Notes: generated from the sequence alone by a model not told the origin. A DNA stretch of 64,000 bases from Streptomyces broussonetiae (GCF_009796285.1 NZ_CP047020.1:2294001-2358000), one strand, 5' to 3'; counted from the first letter of the stretch, positions 1 to 8,481 are shown. Numbers and translations: made by a program.

Positions 1-6
1 TCTGCC

Positions 7-1470
7 CTAGAACACCTCGTCGCAGGCCGCCCGCAGCCGCCGCACACCCTCCGTGATCTCTCCGGTCCCGGCCACCGCCGCGAAGCTCAGCCGCAGGTGG
101 GCGGCAGGGGGTTCGGCGCTGAAGTACGGGCGGCCCGGGGTGAGGGCGACGCCCGCGCGCAGGGCGGCCGCGGTGAGCGCGGACTCTCCCCCGGAGCCGA
201 AAGCCTGGTCGGTGCCCCCAGTGCCGTCGGGCAGGCGCAGCCAGAGGTGGTAGCCGCCGGACGGGATGTGCGGCAGGGCGAGTTCGGGCAGGTGCGTCGC
301 GAGCGCGGCCGTCATCGCGTCGCGCCGTTCCTTCAACTCGGCCGACAGCGCCCGCAGATGGCGCGGCCAGGCCGGGGAGCCCACCAGTTCCAGGGCCGCC
401 TCCTGCAGCGGCCGGGGCACGAAGAAGCTGTCCACGACCTGGATGGCGCGCAGGCGCTCCAGCACCGGCCCGTGCGCGGCCAGGGCGCTCACCCGGAAAC
501 TGGGCGAGGTCGCCTTGGTCAGTGAGCCGACGTGCACAACAACGCCGTCCGGGTCGTCGGCGGCCAGCGGGCGGGGCAGCGGGCCCGCGTCGGCGTGCAC
601 GAGGCGCCGCACGAAGTCGTCCTCGACGACGAACGCGCCGGCCTCACGGGCGATGCGCAGCACCTCGGCGCGCCGCTCGGGGGCCAGCACGGCACCGGTC
701 GGGTTCTGGAACAGGGGCTGGCAGACGAACACCCGGGCACCACTGGCCCGGAAGGCGTCCGCGAGCAGCTCGGGCCGCACGCCGTCGGGGTCCACGGGCA
801 CCGGTACCGGGCGCAGTCCGGCGGCGCGCGCGAGCGCCAGCATGCCCGGGTAGGTCGGTGACTCCACGAGCACGGGGGCGCCGGGCGGGGCGAGCGCGCG
901 CAGGGCGGTGGCCAGGGCGGACTGCCCGCCCGCCGCGATCAGCACCTCGGCTGCGGTGACGGCCCCGCCGATGCCGCGCGCGAACCATTCCCGCAGCTCG
1001 GGCAGCCCCTCCAGGGGCGGCCTCCCCCAGACGCCGGGCCGCCGTCCGGCCCGGGCCAGGGCCGCCGCCATGGCCCGCTCGGGCTGGAGGGAGGGGTGCA
1101 GATAGCCGCCGTTGAACTCCAGCACACCGGGCGGCGGGACGGCCAGCGAGACCGTGACCCCCGAGGCGTCCACCGTGCGCGGGACGAGTTCGGCGGCGCC
1201 GTCGGCGCTCAGCGCGACCTCCTGCCAGGAGGTGTCCCCGGCCGGGGTCCCCGCCGCGCGCGGCCGGGCCCGGAAGGCACCGGCCCCGGGCCGGGTGACC
1301 ACCAGCCCCTCGGCGGCCAGCTGGGCCAGCGCCCGCGAGACGGTCACCGGACTCACCCGGAACCGCTCGACCAGCGCCCGGCTCGACGGGAGCTTTCCCC
1401 CTGGAGAGTAGCGGTCAAGGTCCCTTCGGAGAAGATCCGCCAATTCGCTGACACTGCTACGCTGATGCAT
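7..1470 (-). CDS. MocR-type regulator (GntR HTH fused to aminotransferase)
   Basis: A 487-residue protein with an N-terminal GntR winged helix-turn-helix (about residues 5-75, with VSPVTVSRALAQL as the recognition stretch) fused to a fold-type I aminotransferase domain (about 110-480). The PLP lysine is in GSLTKA and the cofactor-ring aspartate is in VVEDDF. MocR proteins sense PLP or amino-compound ligands and usually control a neighbouring gene, here the divergent EamA exporter. The ATG at 1470 is chosen because the HTH begins directly after it; the same frame stays open further upstream only across the antisense of the exporter. The two start codons overlap by two bases, so any operator between them must act on both genes. 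The effector is not predictable from sequence. Confidence 0.9.
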   Translation of the reverse strand: MHQRSSVSELADLLRRDLDRYSPGGKLPSSRALVERFRVSPVTVSRALAQLAAEGLVVTRPGAGAFRARPRAAGTPAGDTSWQEVALSADGAAELVPRTVDASGVTVSLAVPPPGVLEFNGGYLHPSLQPERAMAAALARAGRRPGVWGRPPLEGLPELREWFARGIGGAVTAAEVLIAAGGQSALATALRALAPPGAPVLVESPTYPGMLALARAAGLRPVPVPVDPDGVRPELLADAFRASGARVFVCQPLFQNPTGAVLAPERRAEVLRIAREAGAFVVEDDFVRRLVHADAGPLPRPLAADDPDGVVVHVGSLTKATSPSFRVSALAAHGPVLERLRAIQVVDSFFVPRPLQEAALELVGSPAWPRHLRALSAELKERRDAMTAALATHLPELALPHIPSGGYHLWLRLPDGTGGTDQAFGSGGESALTAAALRAGVALTPGRPYFSAEPPAAHLRLSFAAVAGTGEITEGVRRLRAACDEVF

Positions 1471-1498
1471 GAAGACACAGAGTAGCGCTACTGCATCA
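1463..1498. promoter_or_regulatory. Candidate MocR operator between overlapping divergent starts
   Basis: A perfect 7-bp inverted repeat, TGATGCA (1463-1469) and TGCATCA (1492-1498), encloses a perfect 12-bp palindrome AGTAGCGCTACT (1481-1492). It covers both start codons of the divergent regulator and exporter. On the minus strand TACTCT ends eight bases before the regulator ATG, the spacing of a leaderless -10 element. The symmetry is visible; binding by the MocR protein is inferred. Confidence 0.5.
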
Positions 1499-2380
1499 AC
1501 TTCGATAGCGGTCACCGCTCCGCGCGAGCGGCGTGGCCCCGGCACCGCCCTGGCCCTCCTCGGTGTCGCCTCCTTCTCCCTGACCTTCCCGGCCACCGCC
1601 TGGGGCCTGGAGGGGTTCGGCCCGTGGTCGCTGGTGGCCGCGCGCTGTGTCCTCGCCGCACTCGTCGCGGGCGGCTGTCTGCTGGCCCTGCGCGTGCCGC
1701 TGCCCGAGCGGCGGCATCTGCCCGGGCTTGCCGTCGTCGGCGCCGGTGTCGTGCTCGGCTTCCCGCTGCTGACCACACTCGCCCTGGAGACCTCCACCAC
1801 CGCGCACGCCGCCGTCGTGGTGGGGCTCCTGCCGCTGACCACCGCGGTGCTCTCGTCGGTGCGCATGGGCAGCCGCCACTCGCGCCGGTTCTGGCTGGCC
1901 GCCCTCGCGGGGGCCGCGGCCGTGGTCGTCTTCACCCTCACCCAGAACGGCGGCGCGCTCACGGCCGCCGACGGCTGTCTCTTCGCGGCCCTGCTGGTGT
2001 GCGCGGCCGGATACACCGAGGGCGGGCGACTGGCCCGGATGATGCCGGGCTGGCAGGTCATCGGCTGGGCGCTGGTGCTGTGCACGCCGCTGACCGTGCC
2101 GATCGCCGCGGTGGCGCTGACGTCCGAGCCCGTGCATCCGACCTGGCACGGGATCGTGGGTCTGCTGTGGGTGGCGCTGGGCTCGCAGTTCCTCGGCCTG
2201 ATCGTCTGGTACCGGGGGATGGCGGTCATCGGGATCCCCCGGGCCAGCCAGTTGCAGTTGGCTCAGCCGCTGCTCACACTGGTGTGGTCGGCGCTGCTGC
2301 TGGGCGAGCAGTTCACGGCGGCGGCTCCCCTGACCGCCGTCGCAGTGCTCGTGTGCATCGCCGTCACTCAGCGGTCGTGA
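1469..2380 (+). CDS. EamA/DMT-family transporter
   Basis: A 303-residue membrane protein of the drug/metabolite transporter superfamily with about ten hydrophobic helices in two EamA repeats. The first repeat contains the usual start TFPATAWGLEGFGPW and the second ends around LAQPLLTLVWSALLLGEQF, the family's typical LGE motif. Such proteins export amino acids or small metabolites across the cytoplasmic membrane. The ATG at 1469 overlaps the divergent MocR regulator start by two bases, which leaves no room for a Shine-Dalgarno leader, so a leaderless mRNA is likely. A later start is possible because the first 20 residues are polar. Substrate unknown; regulation by the adjacent MocR protein is inferred from position. 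Confidence 0.88.
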   Translation: MKTQSSATASTSIAVTAPRERRGPGTALALLGVASFSLTFPATAWGLEGFGPWSLVAARCVLAALVAGGCLLALRVPLPERRHLPGLAVVGAGVVLGFPLLTTLALETSTTAHAAVVVGLLPLTTAVLSSVRMGSRHSRRFWLAALAGAAAVVVFTLTQNGGALTAADGCLFAALLVCAAGYTEGGRLARMMPGWQVIGWALVLCTPLTVPIAAVALTSEPVHPTWHGIVGLLWVALGSQFLGLIVWYRGMAVIGIPRASQLQLAQPLLTLVWSALLLGEQFTAAAPLTAVAVLVCIAVTQRS

Positions 2381-2399
2381 TCGTGAGGAGGACCGGCAG

Positions 2400-2597
2400 A
2401 TGCGCGCATCCAAGGGTGACCACCTGGTCCAGCACGGCAGGGTGGTCGGCCAACACGACCATGAAGTAGAAGTCGTCGAAGTACTCGGCCCCGAGGGCAC
2501 CCCGCCCTACCGCGTCCGGTCCGAGAACGGGCACGAGTCGATCATGTCCCCCGGACCCGACTGCCAGGTCAAGCACAAGGAAGAGCGGCGGCGCTAG
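2400..2597 (+). CDS. DUF1918 domain protein
   Basis: A 65-residue protein matching the actinobacterial DUF1918 pattern: MRAS-GD-LV-HGR near the start, then EVVEVLGPEG-PPY-VR and a GHES-PGPD stretch. This is a small SH3-like beta fold of unknown function. The ATG at 2400 follows a good ribosome binding site (GAGGAGGA, about 2384-2391). It lies 19 bases after the exporter stop, so co-transcription is likely. It is nearly tail-to-tail with the next gene, whose stop begins two bases further on. The C-terminus is charged (KEERRR). Confidence 0.85.
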   Translation: MRASKGDHLVQHGRVVGQHDHEVEVVEVLGPEGTPPYRVRSENGHESIMSPGPDCQVKHKEERRR

Positions 2598-2598
2598 C

Positions 2599-3840
2599 TC
2601 ACCGTGGTGGCTTCGCCGATCGCTCGTAGTGATCGGCGACCACACGCGCCATCGCACCGATCGGGTCGGCCGCCACGTCCTTCGCGGCGAAGAACACATG
2701 CCCGCGCACCTGCGGGCGGCGGGCGGCAAGGGTGAGGTGCCGGGACAGCTCGACGGGATCCTGCCAGGCCGAGGGCTGCCCGGCGGCACCCGCCTTGTAC
2801 AGGGCCTCGCCGATGTACAGGCGGGTCCTCGTGCCCTTCGCGACCGCCGCCCACCAGTCGACGAGTTTCGCGTAGTCGGCGGCGGCGAAGCCGATGTTCC
2901 AGTACAGCTGCGGAACGATGTAGTCGATCCAGTGCTCGCGGACCCATCTGCGGGTGTCCGCGCACAGGTCGTCGTACGTCTGCACGCCCGCCTGGGTGTC
3001 GGAGCCGCGCGGGTCGGTCGAGGCGTTGCGCCACACCCCGAAGGGGCTGATCCCGAACCGGGTGCCGGGCCGCACCCGCCGGATGCCGGCGGCCATCTCC
3101 TGCACCAGTTTGTTGATGTTGTCCCGCCGCCACGCGGCCCGGCTGCCGAAGTCACCGCCGTAGCGGTCGTAGGCCTCGTCGTCGTCGAACGTCTGCCCGG
3201 CGACCGGGTAAGGGTAGAAGTAGTCGTCGAAGTGGACGGCGTCGACCGGGTACTTCGCGACCGCGTCGAGCATCGCCCGCCGGACGAAGGCCCGGACCTG
3301 AGGCAGGCCCGGGTTGTAGTAGAGCTTGCCGCCGTAGGCCACCACCCAGTCGGGGTGCTCCCGGGCCGGGTGCGTGGGGGCCAGCCGGTCGAGGTCGGTG
3401 TCGAGTGCGATCCGGTACGGATTGCACCAGGCGTGCAGCTCCAGGCCCCGGGCGTGGGCCTCCCGCACGGCGGTGCCCAGCGGGTCCCAGCCTGGATCCC
3501 GGCCCTGCGTTCCGGCGAGGAACTCGGACCAGGGCTCGTAGGGGGACGGCCACAGGGCATCGGCAGTGGGCCGCACCTGGAGGATCACCGTGTTGAGCCG
3601 GTCACGGACCGCCCTGTCCAGATGGGCGATCAGCTCCCTGCACTGCTCGTCGGCCGGCAGTCCGGGCTGGGACGGCCAGTCCCGGTTCGCGACCGTCGCG
3701 ACCCACACGCCGCGCATCTCGGTGGTGCCCCGTGGCCGGCGCACCGGCGCTCCGGCACCCGGCAGCGCCACCGCGCCCGGCGCCGTGACCAGCGACGTCA
3801 GTGCCGCCAAGGCGAAGGCCCGCCGTGACAGTGGCCCCAT
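2599..3840 (-). CDS. GH10-like (DUF187/GHL10) family secreted glycosidase
   Basis: A 413-residue protein with a twin-arginine-type signal peptide (SRRAFALAALTSLV, cleavage near VALPGAGA) followed by a TIM-barrel glycosidase-like domain of the YngK/DUF187 family. Diagnostic pieces are MRGVWVATVANRDWPS, the repeat-like HAWCNPYR, YNPGLPQVR and DAVHFDDYFYPYP, which carries the family acidic residues. Members are thought to act on cell-wall or exopolysaccharide glycans outside the cell; the substrate is not known. ATG at 3840 has GGGGGTGTACGG upstream. It is divergent from the acyl-CoA dehydrogenase gene and converges on the DUF1918 gene. Confidence 0.87.
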   Translation of the reverse strand: MGPLSRRAFALAALTSLVTAPGAVALPGAGAPVRRPRGTTEMRGVWVATVANRDWPSQPGLPADEQCRELIAHLDRAVRDRLNTVILQVRPTADALWPSPYEPWSEFLAGTQGRDPGWDPLGTAVREAHARGLELHAWCNPYRIALDTDLDRLAPTHPAREHPDWVVAYGGKLYYNPGLPQVRAFVRRAMLDAVAKYPVDAVHFDDYFYPYPVAGQTFDDDEAYDRYGGDFGSRAAWRRDNINKLVQEMAAGIRRVRPGTRFGISPFGVWRNASTDPRGSDTQAGVQTYDDLCADTRRWVREHWIDYIVPQLYWNIGFAAADYAKLVDWWAAVAKGTRTRLYIGEALYKAGAAGQPSAWQDPVELSRHLTLAARRPQVRGHVFFAAKDVAADPIGAMARVVADHYERSAKPPR

Positions 3841-4008
3841 CCGTACACCCCCACACGCTCAGGATCCGCTCCGTCACGGATCGTCCCGGGCTCCAGGATG
3901 CCCCTACCCGCGCGATCGATCATCGATACTTGGCGGTAACGTGCACGGTCGGAGCAGGCACCGAAACCCGGAGGTCTGCGAGTGCCGTAGATCAGCGAAG
4001 GGGTCGAT

Positions 4009-4884
4009 GTGACGGGCATCCCAGCGGGAGACATTGCGCGCGTCGGAGTCGTGGGCTGCGGCCAGATGGGCGCGGGCATCGCCGAGGTGTGCGCCCGCGC
4101 CGGACTGGACGTGAAGGTCGCCGAGACCACCGGTGAGGCGCTGGAGATCGGCCGTACCCGGCTGTTCAACTCCCTGTCCAAGGCTGCCGAGCGCGGCAAG
4201 ATCACCGAGGAGGAGCGGGACTCCACGCAGGCGCGGCTGAGCTTCACCACGGACCTCGGCGAGTTCGCCGACCGCGACCTGGTGATCGAGGCCGTCGTGG
4301 AGAGCGAGCCGGTGAAGACGGAGATCTTCCAGGTGCTCGACCAGGTGGTGACCCGGCCGGACGCGATCCTGGCCTCCAACACCTCCTCGATCCCGCTGGT
4401 GAAGCTGGCCGTCGCCACCTCCCGCCCGGACCACGTGGTCGGCATCCACTTCTTCAACCCGGCCCCGGTGCAGAAGCTGGTCGAGCTGATCCCGGCGCTC
4501 ACCACCTCCGAGGGCACCCTCAGCCGCGCCCAGCTCTTCGCCGAGAAGGTGCTCGGCAAGCACGCCATCCGGGCCCAGGACCGCTCCGGCTTCGTGGTCA
4601 ACGCACTGCTCGTGCCCTACCTGCTCTCCGCGATCCGGATGTTCGAGTCGGGCATCGCCAGCCGCGAGGACATCGACAACGGCATGGAGATGGGCTGCGC
4701 CCACCCGATGGGCCCGCTGAGGCTGTCCGACCTGATCGGCCTGGACACCATCGTCTCGATCGCCAACTCGATGTACGCCGAGTACAAGGAGCCGCTGTAC
4801 GCCGCTCCCCCGCTGCTGCAGCGCATGGTCGAGGCGGGCCGGCTGGGCCGGAAGACCGGCTCGGGCTTCTACACCTACGCCTGA
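4009..4884 (+). CDS. 3-hydroxybutyryl-CoA dehydrogenase
   Basis: A 291-residue NAD(P)-dependent 3-hydroxyacyl-CoA dehydrogenase, of the size of the short 3-hydroxybutyryl-CoA enzymes. The Rossmann motif is GVVGCGQMGAGIAE (about 13-26), the conserved ASNTSSIP follows, and the family signature HFFNPAPVQKLVEL contains the catalytic histidine; the C-terminal helical domain ends GRKTGSGFYTY. It interconverts acetoacetyl-CoA and 3-hydroxybutyryl-CoA in fatty acid or polyhydroxybutyrate metabolism and supplies butyryl-CoA for polyketides in streptomycetes. GTG at 4009 has GAAGGGG just upstream. A strong terminator follows the stop. It appears monocistronic. Confidence 0.95.
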   Translation: MTGIPAGDIARVGVVGCGQMGAGIAEVCARAGLDVKVAETTGEALEIGRTRLFNSLSKAAERGKITEEERDSTQARLSFTTDLGEFADRDLVIEAVVESEPVKTEIFQVLDQVVTRPDAILASNTSSIPLVKLAVATSRPDHVVGIHFFNPAPVQKLVELIPALTTSEGTLSRAQLFAEKVLGKHAIRAQDRSGFVVNALLVPYLLSAIRMFESGIASREDIDNGMEMGCAHPMGPLRLSDLIGLDTIVSIANSMYAEYKEPLYAAPPLLQRMVEAGRLGRKTGSGFYTYA

Positions 4885-4906
4885 TCACACAGAGCTACTC
4901 CTTACT

Positions 4907-4932
4907 GCCCGGCACCGCACTCGGTGCCGGGC
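4907..4932 (+). terminator. Hairpin terminator after hydroxybutyryl-CoA dehydrogenase
   Basis: A perfect 11-bp stem (GCCCGGCACCG / CGGTGCCGGGC) with a four-base loop, 22 bases after the stop and followed by a modestly T-rich stretch. Confidence 0.8.
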
Positions 4933-4950
4933 TCATCTGTTTCACACACC

Positions 4951-4986
4951 GTGTGCGCGCCGGGCACGCATATGCCCGTCGCACAC
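4951..4986. promoter_or_regulatory. Interrupted inverted repeat upstream of small coiled-coil gene
   Basis: GTGTGCG (4951-4957) and CGGGCA (4961-4966) face TGCCCG (4973-4978) and CGCACAC (4980-4986). Together they form a two-part dyad about 90 bases upstream of the next gene. It could be an operator or an RNA hairpin; no regulator is identified. Confidence 0.3.
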
Positions 4987-5077
4987 GCTCCCCACGCGTC
5001 CACCAGGCGAGTTGACTCCTCATGCGCATGCAAGGGATGCGGAACCATCCGTACCGACTACCGAAAGGAGCCGACCC

Positions 5078-5338
5078 GTGACCGCCGATCAGGAGCATCC
5101 CGTGGTTCAGGAAGAACTCGCAGAGTTACGGCGCCGCCTCGATGTGGCCTACGCCAAGGTCGAGGGAGGGCTGGCGCTGCTCAGTCACCGCACCAAGGAG
5201 ACCGCCAAGGAACTGGACGAGCTGAACTCCCGCCTGGTCTCGCTCGAACACGCGCGCTGGCCGCTGCCCTCGCTGGCCGCGCTCACGGCCGTGGGGTCGC
5301 TCGTCGTGACGGTCTGGCAGGCCGTCTCGGCCCGTTAG
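5078..5338 (+). CDS. Small coiled-coil membrane-anchored protein
   Basis: An 86-residue protein I cannot assign to a named family. Residues about 8-60 form a charged heptad-like helix (EELAELRRRLDVAYAKVEGG and KELDELNSRLVSLEH), followed by one C-terminal hydrophobic segment (LPSLAALTAVGSLVVTVWQAV). This suggests a tail-anchored protein with a cytoplasmic coiled coil. GTG at 5078 is chosen over an upstream ATG at 5012 because AAAGGAG sits eight bases before it and the upstream codons have no coding character. It converges with the Nudix gene 18 bases away. Confidence 0.75.
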   Translation: MTADQEHPVVQEELAELRRRLDVAYAKVEGGLALLSHRTKETAKELDELNSRLVSLEHARWPLPSLAALTAVGSLVVTVWQAVSAR

Positions 5339-5356
5339 GCCCGCCCCGGCCTCCTG

Positions 5357-5893
5357 TCAGCCTTCGGCGAGCCTGAGGTGGTGCAGCAGCAGTAACGCGG
5401 CCGCCATGTTGGCGGCCGGGACCTCCCCACGGGCGATCATGTCGGGGACGAGTTTGAGGGGGACCCATTCCCGGCGGTCCGACTCGAAGTCGTCCACGGG
5501 ATGTCCGACGTACTCGCCCCGGTCGGACCAGTAGATGTGGTGCCGGGCGTCGCAGAGGCCGTTGGACGGCTCCACGGTCATGAGGTGGTGCAGGGGCCCC
5601 GGCCGCCAGCCGGTCTCCTCCTCCAGCTCCCGGGCGGCCGCCACGGCGATGTCCTCGCCGTCCTCGACGACACCCGCGGGCAGCTCCCAGCCCCAGCTGT
5701 CGGTGATGAAGCGGTGCCGCCACAGCAGCAGCACCTCGTTGGCCTCGTTGACGACCGTGGCCACGGCCACGGGCCGCAGCCGGATCAGGAAGTGGTCGAG
5801 GTGCCGGCCGTCCGGCAGCTCGACATCAGCGAGATTGACGCTGAACCAGCGATTTTCATACACAGTTTGCTCGTTCTGTTTCGTCCACTGCAC
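5357..5893 (-). CDS. Nudix hydrolase (ADP-ribose pyrophosphatase-like)
   Basis: A 178-residue Nudix protein with a complete Nudix box, G-x5-E-x7-REL-x-EE-x-G, in GVVEDGEDIAVAAARELEEE followed by TGW (about residues 75-97). The preceding WELPAGV and the C-terminal length resemble ADP-ribose/NDP-sugar pyrophosphatases, which cleave nucleoside diphosphate derivatives in the cytosol. GTG at 5893 is preceded by GGAAGGTGG; in-frame upstream codons reach 6160 but lie antisense to the neighbouring regulator's 3' end. The substrate cannot be fixed from sequence. It lies 65 bases downstream of the NsdA-like gene on the same strand. Confidence 0.9.
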   Translation of the reverse strand: MQWTKQNEQTVYENRWFSVNLADVELPDGRHLDHFLIRLRPVAVATVVNEANEVLLLWRHRFITDSWGWELPAGVVEDGEDIAVAAARELEEETGWRPGPLHHLMTVEPSNGLCDARHHIYWSDRGEYVGHPVDDFESDRREWVPLKLVPDMIARGEVPAANMAAALLLLHHLRLAEG

Positions 5894-5958
5894 GGTTCTG
5901 CCACCTTCCGTCGAGTAAGTGGCAATATCGCAGCAGGGACGGAGTACCCACAGGGGGC

Positions 5959-7299
5959 CTACAGCGGTACGCGCAGTGCTCCGTCGATGAGTTCGGCGGC
6001 CTCGGCCGTGCCGGCCGAGCCGCAGTTCACCAGGTGCTCGCGCACCGTGCGGAGTCTGTCGCGCAGCCGCTGGGACTCCATTCCGCGCGCCTGCTCGGCC
6101 ATCTGCACGGCGGTCGCCACCGCCTTGTCGGCCTGGCCCTGGCGCAGCTCGATCGTGCACAGCATGGCGAGCCGGTGCACCCGCCCCCGGTCGTGGGCGG
6201 GGTTGTCGACGGCCGCCGCCGCATGCTCCCGGGCGGCGGCGAGTTCACCGAGACTGAGCAACGCCTCGGCCACCTGCACGTTGACCAGGCCCGGTTGCAC
6301 GTACCCGGTCTCGTCGGGTTCGTACCCGCGCCGGATCCGCTCGGCGGCCGTCTCCGCGCGCCGGATGCAGGACAGGGCACTGCCGGCGTCGCCGAGGTGG
6401 GCGTACGCCTTCGCCTGCATCGCGTACAGGTCGGAGGCGAGCGCCGGGGTGATGTGCCGGCCGGCGGCCCGCAGCGCGGCCTCCGCGAAGGCGACGGCCT
6501 GCCGGTACTCCCGCATGTACAGCGACTGGTTGACCAGCAGCGCTATCACATAGGCCCCAAGTCCCCGGTCACCGCTGGCCTTTGCGAGTCTGAGGGCCTG
6601 GTGGAAGTAGCGCTGGGCGAGCCCGTGCGCGTCGGAGTCGTAGGCGCAGATGCCCGCGACCGCCACCAACCCGCCGGTCGCCCGGTGCAGTTGACGCCCG
6701 GTGGCGTCGGTGTAGCTGCCGCGCAGCAGGGGCGCCGCCTCGGCGTTGAGGAAACCCACGATCCGGGTGCGGGTCGCGATGCCGCCGGCCTTGCGGTACA
6801 TCTGCTCGTAGTGCGTGCGGGCGGCGCGCAGCATCGCGATGTCGGCCGTGGTGACCCGGTGCCGGCCGCCACGGGAGACGTCGACGTCCTCGGGCGGGTT
6901 CTCCCACTCCCACACCGGCATGACCGCCGGGGTCCCGGTGACGGCAGCGGCGTCCAGCACATGCGGCCGCTGCTGTTCGTCCGAGCGCCACAGGGCGGTC
7001 GCCCGCTCCACGAAGCCGGACAGCGACCCGGCGTGCGCGGCGCTCGGTTCCCCGGGCACCCCGAGGCCGATGTCGTCGAGGGTCACCGGCCGCTGCAGCC
7101 GCCCGGCCAGCACTTCGCAGATCAGATCGGGCACCTGGCCGCGCGGCCGCTGCCCCTTCAACCACCGCGCCACGGCGGTGTGTTCGTAGCGGAGCACGAG
7201 GCCCCGTCGGCGTCCGGCCTGGTTGACGTGCGCGGCGAGTCCGGCGTGCGAGATCCCCGCCTCGTCCAGGATCGCGTCGAGCAGAGTGTTGGGCTGCAT
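5959..7299 (-). CDS. NsdA-like regulator with TPR region
   Basis: A 446-residue protein resembling NsdA of Streptomyces, a negative regulator of sporulation and antibiotic production. The N-terminus (LLDAILDEAGISHAGLAAHV through AVARWLKGQRPRG) looks like the degenerate HTH of that family. The remainder is helical, with repeats such as YFHQALRLAKASGDRGLGAY, ASDLYAMQAKAYAHLGDAGS and LVNVQVAEALLSLGELAAAR that fit tetratricopeptide-like scaffolds. Family members are cytosolic and probably act through protein contacts. ATG at 7299. An inverted repeat at 7348-7364 lies just upstream. Assignment to the NsdA family is from recalled sequence pattern; it is probably a paralogue, not NsdA itself. Confidence 0.72.
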   Translation of the reverse strand: MQPNTLLDAILDEAGISHAGLAAHVNQAGRRRGLVLRYEHTAVARWLKGQRPRGQVPDLICEVLAGRLQRPVTLDDIGLGVPGEPSAAHAGSLSGFVERATALWRSDEQQRPHVLDAAAVTGTPAVMPVWEWENPPEDVDVSRGGRHRVTTADIAMLRAARTHYEQMYRKAGGIATRTRIVGFLNAEAAPLLRGSYTDATGRQLHRATGGLVAVAGICAYDSDAHGLAQRYFHQALRLAKASGDRGLGAYVIALLVNQSLYMREYRQAVAFAEAALRAAGRHITPALASDLYAMQAKAYAHLGDAGSALSCIRRAETAAERIRRGYEPDETGYVQPGLVNVQVAEALLSLGELAAAREHAAAAVDNPAHDRGRVHRLAMLCTIELRQGQADKAVATAVQMAEQARGMESQRLRDRLRTVREHLVNCGSAGTAEAAELIDGALRVPL

Positions 7300-7347
7300 G
7301 GGATGCCCCCCGAGTGGCCTGGTGCCGTTCAGCGTAGTGTGCGTGCC

Positions 7348-7364
7348 TTCACACGGGGTGTGAA
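7348..7364. promoter_or_regulatory. Palindromic site upstream of NsdA-like gene
   Basis: Perfect 7-bp arms TTCACAC and GTGTGAA separated by GGG, 49 bases before the start of the NsdA-like gene and inside the 102-base gap after the phosphatase gene. A/T-containing arms of this kind are unusual here and fit a dimer-binding operator. Confidence 0.45.
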
Positions 7365-7401
7365 CGGAACACCTGAATCCGCACCGTGTGCGCGGTGTCG
7401 C

Positions 7402-8481
7402 TCAGCGTGTTCTCCCGGTTGACTGAGGTCCCGGCCAAGCTTCCGGCTCCCCCTCGAAAAGCGGCGGCTTGGCCGGGTCGAAGGACGCGGTTCCCCGCAC
7501 CATCGACGTGCACATCCTGGCCCGGCCGTTCCGCAGGACCAGGACCGCGATGTCGTCCGTCGGGCTGCCCGCCGTGTGCTGCAGGAGGGCGGTGAAGACC
7601 GTGCGCAGCACCGACTGCGGTGAGACCGGTTGACTGCGTACCGCATCCCGCAGCGCTGTCGGCAGCGAGAAGAAGCGGCCCTTGGCATCCCTGGCGTCCT
7701 CCGCCCCGTCCGTGAAGAGGACCAGGGACTCTCCCGGGAGCAGATGCCCGCAGGAGTGGGCCTTCAGTTCCGTCGGCAACGGGAACGGACCCAGCGGCGG
7801 CAGCGGCTCGAGGCGGCTCAGCGGCTCGACACTCGTACCGCTGAGCCGGTACGGCCACGGATGGCCGCAGTTGAAGGCGCGCAGTTCGCCGTCCCGGCCG
7901 ATCTCCAGGAGCAGGACGGTGACGAACTCCTCCGTGACCGGGTGTTCGGTGCGGGCCCGTTCGCTCAGGTGGCGGGCGAGTGCGCGGTCCAACCGGCGCA
8001 GGACGCGGCCGAGTTCGGGCTCGTCGTGGGCGGCCTCGCGGAAGCTGCCGAGGACGGCGGCGACCGTGCCGAGGGCGCCCAGACCGTGTCCTCGTACGTC
8101 ACCCATGACCACCCGCACCCCGTGCTCGGTGGCGACCGCCTCGTACAGATCCCCGCCGACGCAGGCGGCCCGGTCCGCGGAGAGCTGGGCGGCGGCGACG
8201 TTCAGCCCGTCGAGCCACGGGGGCAGGGGGCGCAGTACGACGCTCTGCGCGGCCCGCGCCACCCGGCGGGCCTGCCGCAGTTCACGCACCAGAGCCCGGC
8301 GGACATGGAGTATCAGCCCGGTACCGACGGCGAAGAAGACGGCGCTGGTGACGATGCGCGCGCCGAGCCCGTCCTGCTGGGAAAGCGGGCAGCCGAACTT
8401 GTAGGCGACCGCCGCACCGCCCCAGACGATGGGCAGTACGGCTCCCCGTGCGGTGGGTGCCCGTGCCTTGATGCGGATCAT
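7402..8481 (-). CDS. PP2C-type (SpoIIE family) serine phosphatase
   Basis: A 359-residue protein with one N-terminal membrane helix (about residues 30-55) and a helical linker (VRRALVRELRQARRVARAAQ). A PP2C/SpoIIE phosphatase domain follows, with metal-binding signatures GGDLYEAV, VVMGDVRGHG, LFTDGAEDARD and TDDIAVLVL. Such phosphatases act on phospho-anti-sigma antagonists or other Ser/Thr phosphoproteins at the membrane. No sensor domain (PAS, GAF) precedes the catalytic domain. ATG at 8481 is preferred, with AGAGG close upstream; the frame is open to 8619 without a better start. No anti-sigma partner lies beside it. Confidence 0.9.
   Translation of the reverse strand: MIRIKARAPTARGAVLPIVWGGAAVAYKFGCPLSQQDGLGARIVTSAVFFAVGTGLILHVRRALVRELRQARRVARAAQSVVLRPLPPWLDGLNVAAAQLSADRAACVGGDLYEAVATEHGVRVVMGDVRGHGLGALGTVAAVLGSFREAAHDEPELGRVLRRLDRALARHLSERARTEHPVTEEFVTVLLLEIGRDGELRAFNCGHPWPYRLSGTSVEPLSRLEPLPPLGPFPLPTELKAHSCGHLLPGESLVLFTDGAEDARDAKGRFFSLPTALRDAVRSQPVSPQSVLRTVFTALLQHTAGSPTDDIAVLVLRNGRARMCTSMVRGTASFDPAKPPLFEGEPEAWPGPQSTGRTR

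Noticed and set aside
7..2229. A 740-residue minus-strand frame extending the MocR regulator upstream.
   Set aside because: The part beyond 1470 is antisense to the EamA transporter and has no protein-like composition.
4951..4986. The dyad before the small coiled-coil gene as a second terminator of the dehydrogenase gene.
   Set aside because: A better perfect terminator precedes it at 4907-4932; the dyad is interrupted and not followed by T residues.
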